This document shows positions 1 to 10,205 of a DNA stretch of 64,000 nt, one piece after another (position 1 is the stretch's first letter; the number at the start of each line of letters is the position of its first letter). A program made the position numbers and the translations under genes. The DNA comes from Selaginella moellendorffii. Lineage: Eukaryota > Streptophyta > Lycopodiopsida > Selaginellales > Selaginellaceae. The notes below the pieces were generated by a model that did not search any database, was not told the DNA's origin, and worked only from the letters and a program-made list of their open reading frames with translations. The DNA lies in the NCBI RefSeq assembly GCF_000143415.4, contig NW_003314343.1:372813-436812 (forward strand), written 5' to 3'.

Positions 1-40
1 TTAGTTTGAAAAGTCAAGCAAAAACAGGAGCGACAGATAC

Positions 41-360
41 CTGTCAATCCTATCCCGTAGCTTGGACAAGAACAGCTCGTTGTCTTCTTCGCCAATCCCA
101 ATTATCGTCTGCACAATCCTCTGCTTGTGCTCAACACCGAGCTTTGAAAGATCGACCTGTTCAAGCCTGCTACCCGACACATCTTTGAGAATTGATGTTC
201 TCAACCGGTTGTAAGTAGGCAGCTTCTCAAGTGCGGCCCACAGCAGTGCTTCCTCCTCATTTAGTTGTCTCTCACGAGTCGACGACCGTGAGAAGACCGT
301 GCCTTCTCTCCGGGAGCTCCTCGTGAGCGGGTTGTTCCAGAGAGGATTGTCCGTTGACAT
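41..360 (-). CDS. PDR-type ABCG transporter, first coding exon (gene runs off the left edge)
   Basis: The ATG at 360 opens a 106-codon exon that ends with a donor GT at 39-40 (GACAG|GTATCT). It encodes the N-terminal cytosolic leader of full-size ABCG (pleiotropic drug resistance) transporters. The block EEALLWAALEKLPTYNRLRT and the later segment ending DNELFLSKLRDRIDR are hallmarks of this family, which exports hormones, terpenoids and toxic compounds across the plasma membrane. Codons after the donor are intron read-through. Nucleotide-binding and membrane domains would lie left of the window. The family call is firm; substrate and intactness cannot be judged. Confidence 0.9.
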
Positions 361-730
361 TTGTGGTTAGGAAACGAGATCCAGAATTATCTATCGTCCC
401 TGGATCAAGAAACACTTCACACAGATTTGAATCAACTCCAAAGAGTACCTCTTGATAGCGGCAGTGCATTATGTTCCTCCGGAGTCACCGATGGTTCTTT
501 CAAACTATAGGACAAGAGAGCCAACCAGTCTCGTCGCCGCCGCAGTATGGAAATCAATATCCTGCTTGTCGTTTCCGACCGACTGACTGACTAGCTACAA
601 TGCGGCAGCAGTGGGGTCAAGTCTTTGGTAGAGAACGAAAAGAATGAAATAAGAACAGATAAAAAACACGAAGTTCGCGAGACCAGCAAGCAGTGAAAAC
701 AAACAAACAAACAAACCTGTCTGCTCAAAG
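361..730. other. Intergenic/5' flank of the ABCG gene, no gene seen
   Basis: No convincing coding exon is visible. The segment holds the upstream region of the ABCG exon and the 3' flank of the HNH gene. A short sequence around 620-660 (AAGTCTTTGGTA...GAACGAAAA) resembles two copies near 2,849-2,930, so this flank shares an old duplicated fragment with the region downstream of the Gnk2 gene. Confidence 0.5.
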
Positions 731-1404
731 TCAAGGGCCGGCGCCGTGGGCCTTGTATGGAAGCTCGCATGCCGGTTCGTGGCCTTTGGATTTATGGACA
801 CCATTTCCAAGCGTCTCGGACACACTCTTACACCGGCATTGGAGCCCGGGACGTATCACGTTTCCATACACCGCCATCTCCACCAGGTCCAGCTCTCGCG
901 CTGCCAAAACAAACAAGATATGCTGTGTGTATAGATTCACTGCGGAAGCTCAAGAGAAGGAAGAACACCAACCTGTGAACTTGAGATCACAAGAGTACTG
1001 CTGGAGTAGATGTTCGTCAGCGTCTTTGTTGCTCTTCAAGCGATTGACACGCGACTGCAAAATCTGGCAGTTGCTCACATCGGTCTCTCCTCCTGTATCC
1101 AAAAATTCACGCACAAAATTACAATGTGGCTGCGAGTGAGGAAGAGGAAGCAAAAGATCGAGAAGGAACCTTTGGAGAAGGGGCGAATGTGATCAAACTC
1201 GTAGCACATACAGCCCTCGCATCCAATGAACTTGCGGCACACCACATTTCCAGCTCCATCCTTGCGCCATCGCTCCGGATGCCGCCCGGGAACCACCTCC
1301 GCCTTCTCCCAGCACTGGCGGCGCATCTTCTCGTCGAAAAGCCGCAGCTTCCGCGCGGCATTGTCCGGCAGAGGCGACGAGGAGGACGAGGTTGCCTCCT
1401 CCAT
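731..1404 (-). CDS. HNH-endonuclease-domain protein, 3 exons, 174 aa
   Basis: Exons are 1170-1404, 973-1092 and 731-900, all with GT-AG junctions and preserved phase (525 nt including the stop). The start is the ATG at 1404; the TTG before it is ignored. The protein carries WEKAEVVPGRHPERWRKDG, a C-x2-C-x-C cluster (GCEGCMC), then YEFDHIRPFSKGG and NCQILQSRVNRLKSNK. Together these form the His-Asn-His-type metal nuclease fold of a conserved plant HNH protein with unknown biological role. The C-terminal block ELDLVEMAVYGNVIRPG is also conserved in that family. A decayed paralogue lies at 32.8-33.4 kb. A nuclease activity is inferred from the fold only. Confidence 0.82.
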
Positions 1405-1468
1405 CAAAATAAAACACTCTCAATCAAGAACCCTAAAATCAATGTCTCACTTTAGGTGGAGAATCTAG

Positions 1469-1660
1469 TCTGTGGCGCATTGATTCCCAGCCGGAGCTTC
1501 TCCGGATCGTACTCCATCCACAGATTTTGCTGCCGATGATGTTGCGCCGCGCGTCTGGAACGCCAGGCATAGTGTCGTGTGCTCCTCGCTGCTGCTCAAA
1601 TTGAGCGCATTGTTTGCTTTGTCTTCTAGAAGCAACTTAAGTTGGAAGCCATGCTTAACA
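1469..1660 (-). pseudogene. Relic of an A1 aspartic protease (C-terminal fragment)
   Basis: The segment reads SSSEEHTTLCLAF and ends NQCATD, matching the C-terminus of the intact aspartic protease at 33.46-35.0 kb (SSSEEQTTLCLAF ... AQCATD). The stretch between is frame-shifted. About 1.4 kb of coding sequence is missing, because the upstream side (QLKLLLE) already matches the 5' flank of the intact gene. Neither catalytic Asp motif survives. It occupies the same place between HNH and Gnk2 genes as the intact gene does in the right-hand block, so it is the decayed member of a segmental duplicate. Confidence 0.8.
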
Positions 1661-1904
1661 TCTGAGATTGACACGATCACAAGGTGGAAGATTCTACTTC
1701 CTTAGTGCAAGCGTAAGAAATCCAGGACTCGCCAGGAAAAGATGGAAGTTCCATCTATGATATCTCTCATAAGGTACTTGTGATCTTTCACATTCTATCT
1801 GTGGTTTTTGTGATCAAATGGAAGCCATTCGTCACAAGGAAAAGGCAAGCTTTCTTTCTTTGCTCTAACTTGTGCATACTTCGTTTCGATCGAGCAGCAA
1901 GATC

Positions 1905-2354
1905 ATGGGCGTAAAGAAGGACGTTTTGATCATCTGTGCGGTGGTGGTGGCGATGGTAGCAGCAGGAGTGCAGGGCGTGAAGCTACTCTCGGGGCTGTGC
2001 AGCGACGAGTCCATCCCAGAGGGGAGCACTTACTGGAACAGCCTCAATGCGACGCTGGCGGATCTCGTCCAGAACACTCCCACCGCCGCCAACATGACTT
2101 ACAGCACCAACAAGGGAGTGGAGGGCGACGTCCCCGCCTATGGCCAGGCGCAGTGCCTCCGCAACGCCACCACCAACGTCCTCCCAAGCCAGGACTCGTG
2201 CAGAGGCTGCATCGAAGACATCATCGCCAAGGCATGGCTGGACTGTGTCGACGCCATCGCTGTGGATGTCAAGCTCAACGACGATTGCACGCTGCGCTAC
2301 CAGGACTCTCCATTGCTCCCGGATGTGATCCAGGGAGAAAGAGATCTTCCATAA
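1905..2354 (+). CDS. Secreted Gnk2/DUF26 (ginkbilobin-2-like) protein, 149 aa
   Basis: The ATG at 1905 (MGVKKD) is chosen because it starts directly in a signal peptide (VLIICAVVVAMVAAGVQG). The mature part has six cysteines, including the C-x2-C pair CRGC. The pattern AYGQAQC ... DSCRGCIEDIIAKAW ... DDCTLRYQ follows ginkbilobin-2, a mannose-binding antifungal apoplastic protein. The gap between the first and second Cys of this motif is longer than the usual eight residues. There is a single Gnk2 domain with no transmembrane or kinase part, so it is a free secreted protein. A broken copy lies at 35.4 kb. The defence role is inferred from the family. Confidence 0.82.
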   Translation: MGVKKDVLIICAVVVAMVAAGVQGVKLLSGLCSDESIPEGSTYWNSLNATLADLVQNTPTAANMTYSTNKGVEGDVPAYGQAQCLRNATTNVLPSQDSCRGCIEDIIAKAWLDCVDAIAVDVKLNDDCTLRYQDSPLLPDVIQGERDLP

Positions 2355-2970
2355 AAGTCTGCAGCCATATTATAGACCTTAGCAAGTTCGTTGAAGCAAA
2401 AGTGCAGATCCTTGCTACTTACGTAGTGTGTTCACATATAAGTTAGAGTTTCTTGCAGTGCTTGTGTAGTACCACTTCCACCACACGAGGATTTGCTGCA
2501 CAGTTAACACGTTAGGTGGAACCCCCGCGAAGAGGTTTCACATGATAGAAATGAAGTACCATGAAATGCCGGCGACATTCTTGAGTATCCCTGCAATGCA
2601 AGTTTGTTATGGTATGAAGTAAGCAAGGAAATCGTGTACCTTTAGGAAGCGGCAGTGAACCGAAAGCTGATACGGAGGATTTCTCCAGTATTACCAGTAC
2701 AGGCATGCTTTGAACTTGGGAGAATGTTGACGTGAAGTGCCAAGTCCTTAGAACCAGGACAGTGGAAGTCCATCTCCGGAGTCGACAATAGACTATGGAC
2801 CAGCCAGTCTTGGTGTAACCTCGCTCGTCGTCTCCGAGTGACCGACTTCAAGTCTTTGGTATAGAACAGAAAAAACGAAGCAAGTCTTTGGTATAGAACA
2901 GAAAAAATGAAGTAAGAAGAACAGAAAAAGACCTGTGTGTCCAAAGTCAAGGACTGCTGCCGTGGTCGAA
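2355..2970. other. Intergenic segment with short direct repeats
   Basis: No supported gene. Two adjacent copies of a roughly 32-bp sequence (AAGTCTTTGGTATAGAACAG followed by an A-rich stretch) lie at about 2,849-2,915. A diverged copy is near 634 upstream of the block. The short open frames here have no family signature. Confidence 0.5.
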
Positions 2971-2975
2971 GCTTG

Positions 2976-3452
2976 CTTTCACCCCCTTAGACTCAAACTC
3001 AGACTCGGACTCGGGCTTAGGCTCGGTCTCGGCCTCGGCCTCAGTCCCGGTCTTGGTCCCGGTCTCGGTCTCGGTCTTGATCTAGACTTTGGACTCTATC
3101 TCGGGTCTTTCTTGGACTCCATCTCAGGTCCTTCTCGGATTCCATCTTGGACTCCATCTCGGGTCCATCTCAGGTCCATTTCGGGTCCATCTTAGACTCC
3201 ATTTCGGGTCCATCTCAGACTTCATTTTGGTCCATCTCGGACTCCATCTTGGGTCCTTTTGTGTCCCTTTTCTAGAGACTCATTTATTGCTTGTTTTGTG
3301 TTTGTTCCTCAAACACTTTGTTGGGAGTTCCATTCCCGCTCTTGACCTTTCAAGTCGGAGCTTTTAGTCCAAACGTATTATGTTCGTTTGGCTTTCACTT
3401 CAGCCACTACCACGTGGCACCCTTTTGGCGCCTAGGGATTTTGTGTCTCACA
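2976..3452 (-). mobile_element. Truncated LTR of the LARD family
   Basis: Read on the minus strand, the fragment begins TGTGAGACACAAAATCCCTA at 3452, the LTR start seen in the complete elements at 42.6 and 48.6 kb. It then runs through the same leader into the degenerate GAGATGGA(C/G)TCC satellite (about 2,985-3,250). It stops shortly after the satellite, so the right half of the LTR and the internal region are missing. The long open frames here come from satellite composition, not genes. Confidence 0.75.
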
Positions 3453-3945
3453 ATTAGGTCTAAGTGTATAACTATGATCTTATATACTTATACACTAAAA
3501 TTAGTGTGGTGGGATTTTGATAGTGGTCAGATTGGTTTCAATCTGGACCAATCTAGGGTTTTTAGGTTAATTAATATGCACATTTTTGTATTTCATATTT
3601 ATATATATTTTTATAAGAATTTTATTTTTATATCATACAGGATAAATAGGAAAAATATTAAATATATCTGTCAATTTTATTGCAAAACCAAACCTTCAGA
3701 GGAGTAAGTGGTCCTATCAGGATCTCTCTTATCAATCTATATGGGTGAGTCTTAAACACCATGGAAGTCCAAGATGTGATACTATGGGGTTTGCTGCACC
3801 CCACAGTCAGCTAGACAATGTGCTGCTGCTCGTCACAATGCAACACAGAGTTGAACTGAGTGGTCATCTCAGCTTGTAATATTTACTGAAGATGATCCAA
3901 GGTCAAGAGCATTGGACCGCTGGCCTGGATGATGATGCTTACGGG
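3453..3945. other. AT-rich non-coding segment
   Basis: AT-rich DNA (for example around 3,560-3,680) with no convincing coding exon or recognisable repeat. Confidence 0.4.
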
Positions 3946-4197
3946 TTACAACAATCTTATACTTTTTACTGTAACTGCTGATACTAAGTTGGTCTCCTGC
4001 TGATGTTTAGTGCTCCTTTGTTGACCCCATAGTTGACCCTTGAACAACTGCTGCTGTGGTGGTGGCACTGTCGCTGGCGGCGATTGGGGTTCAAACGTAG
4101 CCTGCAACTCCTCCTCCAATTGCTGCTCGAGCTGCTCCAATCGGTGGTCAAAAATCTTAACAAGAAAGAAGAGGAAACAAAAGAAAAGAAGCTTCAT
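3946..4197 (-). CDS. Hypothetical small secreted coiled-coil/PQ-rich protein (83 aa)
   Basis: The frame starts MKLLFFCFLFFLVKIF, a signal-anchor-like segment. A short leucine-heptad stretch (HRLEQLEQQLEEEL) and a Pro/Gln-rich tail follow (SPPATVPPPQQQ). The architecture matches the multi-copy family seen at 5.7-6.1, 9.3 and 57-64 kb (signal, EQRL..VEQQLQELLKQL coiled coil, Pro/Gln-rich linker), although sequence similarity is weak. It may be a diverged member or coincidence. No known domain is recognised. Confidence 0.35.
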   Translation of the reverse strand: MKLLFFCFLFFLVKIFDHRLEQLEQQLEEELQATFEPQSPPATVPPPQQQLFKGQLWGQQRSTKHQQETNLVSAVTVKSIRLL

Positions 4198-4544
4198 GCT
4201 GCTAGATTGTCTCTTAACTCAGAACCCAAAAAGTGCTTCCCTTTTTCAATCTACAAGCTCTGGCATCGTCTTGATGGCACCACCACCACCACCTGCACAG
4301 TCGGGATCAAATACTCGGCACCTCAAATTCTCACTGCTGGCAGCATCTTGTACAGCCTCAAGTACCTTGCCCGGGTGGCAAACTGCCTAAACGCCTCCTT
4401 TAGCGACAAAAAATGAATGTGATCAGGATTCCACGGTGAGAAAGGTGAAAAGCACAGAGAGAGCTCCAACATAATACCTGCGAGTGGATCCATGAAAGGA
4501 GTTGGTTTTTGCAATGAAGAAGAAGAGAAAGGACATTGAAAATT
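4198..4544. other. Segment between two small minus-strand frames
   Basis: On the minus strand this region has splice-like signals, for example CAG|GTATTATG near 4,470 and GGCAAG|GTACTTGAG near 4,370, plus an open stretch ending MPELVD. No consistent gene model or family could be assembled, so it is left unassigned. Confidence 0.3.
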
Positions 4545-4721
4545 TTACTGGACTCTAGTGATCTGCGAGAATGTGGCTGTCTTTTTGAGAAAGATCGTGG
4601 AAGCCATGCCAGGGATCTTGATTGGAATGGATTGAGTTTGCTTGTTGGTGACCATGAGGGCGAGCGCAATGACAATCAGCACCAGCATGAGCACTTGCAG
4701 CACCAGCACCGAGATCTTCAT
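4545..4721 (-). CDS. Hypothetical single-pass small membrane protein, 58 aa
   Basis: The ATG at 4721 opens MKISVLVLQVLMLVLIVIAL, a strong hydrophobic helix, followed by a polar tail rich in Thr, Lys and Ile. The frame extends upstream in the same phase without hydrophobic or conserved features. No family is recognised. It could be the first exon of a longer gene continuing to about 4,320. Confidence 0.3.
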   Translation of the reverse strand: MKISVLVLQVLMLVLIVIALALMVTNKQTQSIPIKIPGMASTIFLKKTATFSQITRVQ

Positions 4722-4962
4722 CTCAGCAACGCTCCTGTGGGCTTGGAGCATCCGCAACAACCATAGCTCTCTTCTATACTCGCTCGCTGCAACTGGAACG
4801 TTTCCTGGGCTTGGAGCATTCGCAACACCCATATACACTCGCTCGCTGCAAAGTGATCTAATTCCAACTTTGGCGTTGTGCAAGATGGTGATAAGTTAAG
4901 CTAAGCTAAGCTATCTTAGAGATTGATTGAGTGATGTGCTGGCTATGTGTGGAACAAAAACG

Positions 4963-5560
4963 AAGTGAGAGAGTTTTCAATTTGGGGAATAACTTTTAGT
5001 TGATTGATTGAGTTGCAAAATGTGATCACTGTGACAAAAACAGAATCTCTCATTTTTTGGGTTAGAGCATATTTGATCCAAAATAACATTGGGCTTCCAC
5101 AGCGTGGACCAATATGCCCAAGCCTGGCATCAGGGGGCCGCACTTCTTTTGTTCAAGGCTGAGGCAAGGGAGGTGACCATCATCAAGGCACTCATGGCGT
5201 GTTCTGCCATCTCAGGGATTGTGAGGTAAACATGCTGGTGAGCATGGTGGAAGCTTGCTTGCATCACAATCTTGGCTTGCTCTAGGTACCAGCACTGCAA
5301 GGCCGACATTCTATCTCACTGTCAGGATCGTTCTCAATATCTCACTCTCAGGATCGTTCACAATATCTCACTCTCAGGATCATTCTCAATGCTTGCGCTC
5401 GGGTTGAAGCTCTGGAGTGATCCACAAGAGCTTGGTGCAAAGTGGCATGACCACCCTGAACTACACTGTTGGGAGCCCCGGCCTGGCCAAATTTTTGGGC
5501 ATCCACGAGAGCTTACAGTCTCGACAAATGCACAAGAGCCAGGGTGATAAGATGAAAGTT
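4963..5560 (+). repeat. Composite repeat, PPR-like gene relic part
   Basis: A degenerate frame here (AALLLFKAEAREVTIIKAL, then MACSAIS) loosely resembles a pentatricopeptide segment. It contains stops and lacks any full 35-residue repeat. Related copies lie at 9,790-10,100 (reverse orientation), 58,000-58,330, and a short piece at 32,390-32,490. The flank 4,963-5,115 matches 10,090-10,205 in reverse complement. The PPR origin is a weak inference; the repetition itself is seen in the sequence. Confidence 0.5.
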
Positions 5561-5673
5561 CACAAAAAAAGAAGATTGCTGCTAGATCAAGGCTAGGGCT
5601 GCTGATCAGTGGTCATAGTAGCAGCAATCTACACTCCAAATTAGACAATCATATGATTACATACCTTCATCTT

Positions 5674-6150
5674 TCAGAGTATGATAGACATTTCTACTGT
5701 GCTGGCCACAGCAGGAACAACAAATGATGATACCAATCCACTGATCATGCTGGTGATGGTGCTGGTGATGGTCCCCATCCCCTGTGGTGGTGGTGGTGAG
5801 GACAGTGGCAGTGGTATAGATGGTCGTGGTGATCGTGGTGACGACGGTGGCGACAGTCGTGGTGGCCATGGTGGTAATGGTGGCAATCGTGTCTCTTCAC
5901 CTAGCATGCTCTCCTCAACCATGGACGGTTCCTCAACCATTGGACACATTTTCTCACCTATAGCCTCTTGAACAAGCCGGTGAACCTCCACCAGGACCAG
6001 TGGCGGCAGCGGCAACTGCTTCAACAGCTCTTGTAATTGCTGTTCTACCACCACCAATCGCTACTCAAGGAGCACCAAACGGTGGGATATGAAATCCTCA
6101 CTCTGAAATAGAGGAGGAAACAGTAGCAGGAGGAGAATAAGAAGATTCAT
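5674..6150 (-). pseudogene. Member of the signal-peptide/coiled-coil/TM family, one nonsense codon
   Basis: From the ATG at 6150 the frame reads MNLLILLLLLFPPLFQSEDF (signal peptide). At codon 30 it meets TAG (6061-6063) where tandem copies have CAG. It then continues in frame with VEQQLQELLKQLP (coiled coil), VHRLVQEAIGEKMCPMVEEP, the acidic/Met block ending SMLGEETRLPPLP, a Pro-rich linker and a C-terminal hydrophobic helix after QGMGTITSTITSMISGL. Apart from the stop the frame is open. No known family. The same architecture recurs in at least eight places in the window. Confidence 0.6.
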
Positions 6151-6218
6151 GATCTCTCACCGCTTTGCTAGATCCACCCCAAGAGCCCTAATTAATAAAA
6201 CTTTAGCTCGATTCCCCT

Positions 6219-8538
6219 TTGCAATGCTTTTGCCTTGTTGCTAATGCTGTTGCCGCTGGTGGAATGCCCGGGTGTTGCAAGGAGTTCATGGCATTCCAGC
6301 TGCTCCACACTTTCTCCAGCATACACGACACGATCACTTGCCTCGACTGGAGCCCCGACGGCAATTGGATCATCTGCGGCTGCAAGGACTTGGTGAGGAT
6401 TTTCAGGCTCCAGAGCAATGCAGAGGGATACAGGCCAGTCATGCTCTCTGCACACTGCAACGTTGTCAATGTTCACCCCTAGGATGGCGTGCTGTGTCAC
6501 TGGGGGCTCAAAAGCTTCCATCTCCCATGCTCGATGGTGGTGGCGATCAAGGAAAGTTGAGGAAGACGTAGCTTCGCAAGGTATTTGCTTGGATCACTTG
6601 ACTTCTTGGTTTCACACACTTACCAATCAGGAAGAATCCGATGGCCAGCAAACGGAGCTACGTCCGGATAAAGGGCAGTGGGAGCTTGTCAAGCAGCACT
6701 TGTTCCACTGGAAGGATCTCGTCGTGCGACTCAACATCCTGGTTGCCGGGTTCTTGTCTGGAGTGTTTGGCATCTACCAAGTCCCCGACCGTATGTGCAT
6801 GCGTCTGCTATCCATCTCCAAAGAGAAGATAAGCACCGCAGTATTCAGCAGGACCGGAAAACTACTTCAACGTCAACTGTGTTGCATATTCACCGGATTC
6901 GCAGCTGATTGCCAGCGGCACCGATGACAACAAAGTAAAGGTCTGGCTGTGATGACTCTCTTCTTGCACCGTCGCTTATGCCTTTCTCGTGTGTTGCAGT
7001 TGTGGAATGCTGCGTCTGAATCCTGTTTCGTCAGCATGAGCACACAAATGCAGTGGCTGGCTGCAGTGTTGTTCTTGGCGGGAAGTAATGCTGTTCTCGA
7101 TGGTCCTGTACGTGCATGGGATCTGATGTGCTATCGAACCTTCACCACGCCCAGTTTGTGTCATTGGCTGCAGACCAAAGTGGAGAGATCATCTGTGCTG
7201 GAACACCCATTCCAGGTATCTATTCGCTTTCTACTCGCTTTCCTTTTCTCGATTCATTTCAAGCTTTACTGCTCTTGCTAGATATACGTTTGGCCCCGTC
7301 CTCAGTGGTCACAAGGGACAGGTTCATGGTCTGGCCTCTTCTCCTACAGACGTGTGTACTCCTACGGGACAATCCTTTCCATTTTCTAACACGTCTTGAC
7401 AGGAGTTCTTGGCTTCCTCGTCACGGGACAAAACCGTGCGCCTGTGGATGTGTTTGAAGGCAAGGGCGGGGTTGAAACCTTCACCCATATGCATGACGTG
7501 CTCACCGTGGTTTACCGCCCGGACGGAAAGCAACTGGGCTGCTCAACACTTGATGGTCAGATCCACTTCTGGGACCCGATTGACGGAGTGCTAATGGGCA
7601 CGATAGAAGGCAGGCGTGACGTTGCAGAAGGGAGATTGATGAGCGATAGAAGAACGGCCGCTAACTCGAGCTCGGGCAAATGCTTTACGACCATGTCTTA
7701 CTCAGCCGATGGCAGCCTACTGCTTGCTGGAGGAACCAGCAAGTACATTTGCATGTACGATGCCACGAACCAGGTAATTATCACGCACAAGCTCGCTTGG
7801 CTTTCATGCTTGCGAGATATCGTCTGTGCAGGCTTTGCTATCTCACAACTATTCGTTGGATGGTGTTCTGGACTTTCTAAACTCGAAGAGAATCTGATCG
7901 ATGACTATGAAAGGACGGTGTCGATGATCAAGTTGGAGGCAAGTTGGCGCAGGACGCTGCGAGGCCAATTATATGAACCAAGTGCGTCAGGATATCTCCA
8001 ACTGGCAGCAGCGGCAACAACGGAAAGCCTAGTCAATGGACAACCTTGTTTATGATCCCACCGATCTCGATGTGGATGTCACACCGGAGGTATGATTGGT
8101 GTTTACGAGCGCACTGGATGTGAAGCTTTTTGTTGCCTTTTGTGTAGGCAATCAATGATGCACTGGAAAGCAAGCGTTATTCACGAGCACTGATGCTGGC
8201 ACTCCGGTTGAACGAGCCGCTGCTGATTCAGAAATGTGTGGAGGCCGTTGCGATCAGTGGTGTTGTCTGCAACATTTCACTTTCGCACCTTGGAGATGAA
8301 CTTGCGCAGTACCTCGAGAAGACACCTCATTTGGAGTTCTTACTGGTAAGTATCAAGTTAGAAGAAAAGATGTACTAAGTTGGCTTTGCTACAGGAGCTT
8401 TGCAATGGCAGAACAATCCAGTCAAGGAACAGGGAGCTCATGCCCGTTCTCAAGTCCCTATCTTGCAGCAACAACCGCCTCCAAAAATGACTACCTTCTC
8501 CATTACCTATGCTCGGCCCCAACTAACAAAGCTTGAAC
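6219..8538 (+). pseudogene. PWP2: PWP2 (periodic tryptophan protein 2) pseudogene, intron-containing
   Basis: Successive segments match the U3-snoRNP WD40 protein PWP2 in order: DTITCLDWSPDGNWIICG (about 6,335), GFLSGVFGIYQVPDRMC, SPDSQLIASGTDDNKVKVW (to about 6,950), FVSLAADQSGEIICAGT (about 7,160-7,205), VLTVVYRPDGKQLGCSTLDG, SSSGKCFTTMSYSADGSLLL, and the C-terminal AINDALESKRYSRAL and PHLEFLLELCNG blocks (to 8,538). Intron-like gaps with GT-AG ends remain, so this is not a retrocopy. It is disabled by a 1-nt loss in RLWDVFEGKG near 7,447, an internal deletion near 6,870, and a frame break before DYLLHYLCS near 8,488. It lies between inverted copies of a repeat. Confidence 0.85.
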
Positions 8539-8703
8539 TTGTATGATAACGGACGCGCTGCTCAGGCTTGAGAACTAAGGTGAAGTTATTTTTTCTTTTA
8601 TTTGAATGTGAACCAAACAATTTCACAAAACGGAGGTGGGATCGTTGCTGAGAGAATGGAGCTCCTCCGTGCCTTGGAAAAGGAATAACAACAGCAGTGA
8701 GCT

Positions 8704-9227
8704 TTACAGTAGTGCTGCTTTAATTTGCTCCTTGAGTGCTTGCCTGGCGGCAGAATCCATCTGACACGAGCAAGACGAAGAGGAGATCAGAGCTAAACGG
8801 CAGACAAAGTCGAGATGTACGTTGACAGCACGGCTGCTCGAGGCCGAGGGAGTAGCTGAGATAAAGTTCCGGAGGGAGGAACCACCACCCAGGGCCGCCT
8901 CGAAGCTTGCCACTCCGGGGCACGGGACACTGATAGGTGGGGAGGTGCTCGATGATGGTGGATCCGGCTTGCAAAACTCCCTTGAAGAAATCTCTTTGGC
9001 CACCTGAGAAGCCGGAGCCACCACTCTCTCCTGCGAGTCTAGCTGTCCATGGGGATCACTTGCATGGCCGGCTGTGTCTCCACCGTGATAAACCAAGCGC
9101 CGCCACCCTCAGAGTTGTATACTCCGGCCAGGCGTCCGGGACCGTCCTGGGCTGCCAGGATCGAAGCCCGCCACCTCTGGCCAGTTGACTTGAGATTGCC
9201 GCATATGTATCCTTTTTGGTGCCACAA
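8704..9227 (-). CDS. Hypothetical open frames, unrecognised
   Basis: Two overlapping minus-strand frames exist: 9039-9227 (ends PAMQVIPMDS) and 8704-9096 (Ser/Pro-rich, ending SAARQALKEQIKAALL with a helical tail). They are in different phases, so a splice or frameshift would be needed to join them. No domain is recognised. It could be the 3' part of a degenerate gene. Confidence 0.25.
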
Positions 9228-9292
9228 GCACCAAAAAAGATTGCATCAAGATAAAATACTATTATTTTAGGGCTTTCGGGAAAGGTTTAGGT

Positions 9293-9778
9293 ATGGTGCT
9301 TTACCACCGAGTGACGCTCCTTGAGCAACGATTGGCAGTGGTGGAGCAGCGACTCCAAGAGCTATTGAAGCAATTGCCGCCGATGCCGCCACCGCAGCTG
9401 CCTCCTCCTTTGCTGCTGTCGACGCCACTGCCGCTAGTCCAGGAGTTTATGGCAGAGTTGGTCTCGCTGGTCCGGGAGTCTATGGGTGAGGAGATGTGTC
9501 CACGATCATTGGGTTCCATGGATGAGGAGCCATCCATGGTTGAGGAGAGCATGCTGGGTGAGGGGACACAATTGCCACCACTGCCACTGTCCTCACCACC
9601 ACCGTCACCATCACCACCACCACAGGGGACAAAGAATAACACAGGGACTAACACCAGCACCAGGACCACCATCACCAGCATCATAACTGGATTGGGATCA
9701 TCAATTCTTCTTCCTTTTATCGCCAACATAGTAGGAACGTTTATAGGAACGTTTATGATATTAAAAGTATATAATTAG
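9293..9778 (+). CDS. Signal-less member of the coiled-coil/TM family, 161 aa, open frame
   Basis: The ATG at 9293 starts MVLYHRVTLLEQRLAVVEQR, so the signal peptide of other copies is replaced. A coiled coil (RLQELLKQLPPMPPP), the conserved block SMGEEMCPRS ... EEPSMVEESMLGEGTQLPPL, a Pro-rich linker and a long C-terminal hydrophobic region (about residues 118-155) follow. It is the only long uninterrupted copy in the window. Orientation is opposite to the 5.7-6.1 kb copy, and both sit in inverted repeats around the PWP2 pseudogene. Function unknown. Confidence 0.45.
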   Translation: MVLYHRVTLLEQRLAVVEQRLQELLKQLPPMPPPQLPPPLLLSTPLPLVQEFMAELVSLVRESMGEEMCPRSLGSMDEEPSMVEESMLGEGTQLPPLPLSSPPPSPSPPPQGTKNNTGTNTSTRTTITSIITGLGSSILLPFIANIVGTFIGTFMILKVYN

Positions 9779-9789
9779 AACCTTTCTCA

Positions 9790-10205
9790 TGGATGCTCGA
9801 AACTTTAAGAACAAGGACATGATGCTGCTGGGGCTCCCAACAGCGTAGTTCAAGGTGGTCATCCCACTTGCGTTGAGAACAATCCCGAGAGTGCCTTGTA
9901 GCGCTGGTACCCTCCTTGGTATCGAGCAAGCTTCCACCATGCTCACCAGCGTGTTTGCCTCACAATCCTCTGAGATGGTGGAACATGCTGTGAGCGCCTT
10001 GATGATGGTCACCTCCTTGGCCTCAGCCTTGAACAAAAGAAGTGTGGCCCCCTTGATGCCTCCGTCCACGCCACAGCTCCACAATGTTATTTTGGAAGAT
10101 AAGCATGAATATGCTCTAACCCAAAAAATGAGCCCTTCTGTGTGATCGCATTTTGCAGATCAATCAATCAACTAAGGGCTGTTCCCCAAATCCAAAACTC
10201 TCTTG
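9790..10205 (-). repeat. Inverted copy of the 5.0-5.5 kb composite repeat
   Basis: Read on the minus strand, 10,205-10,090 matches 4,963-5,115 (shared TTAGTTGATTGATTGA and TTTTTTGGGTTAGAGCATAT). Next comes the same PPR-like relic (ATLLLFKAEAKEVTIIKALT). Together with the coiled-coil frame at 9,293 it mirrors the unit at 4,963-6,150. Confidence 0.6.

Noticed and set aside
5674-5971. Gly/Asp-rich plus-strand frame (96 aa) at 5.7-6.0 kb and its equivalents at 56.7 and 58.6 kb
   Set aside because: It is the antisense of the Pro-rich linker of the coiled-coil family; the minus-strand frame carries the conserved blocks.
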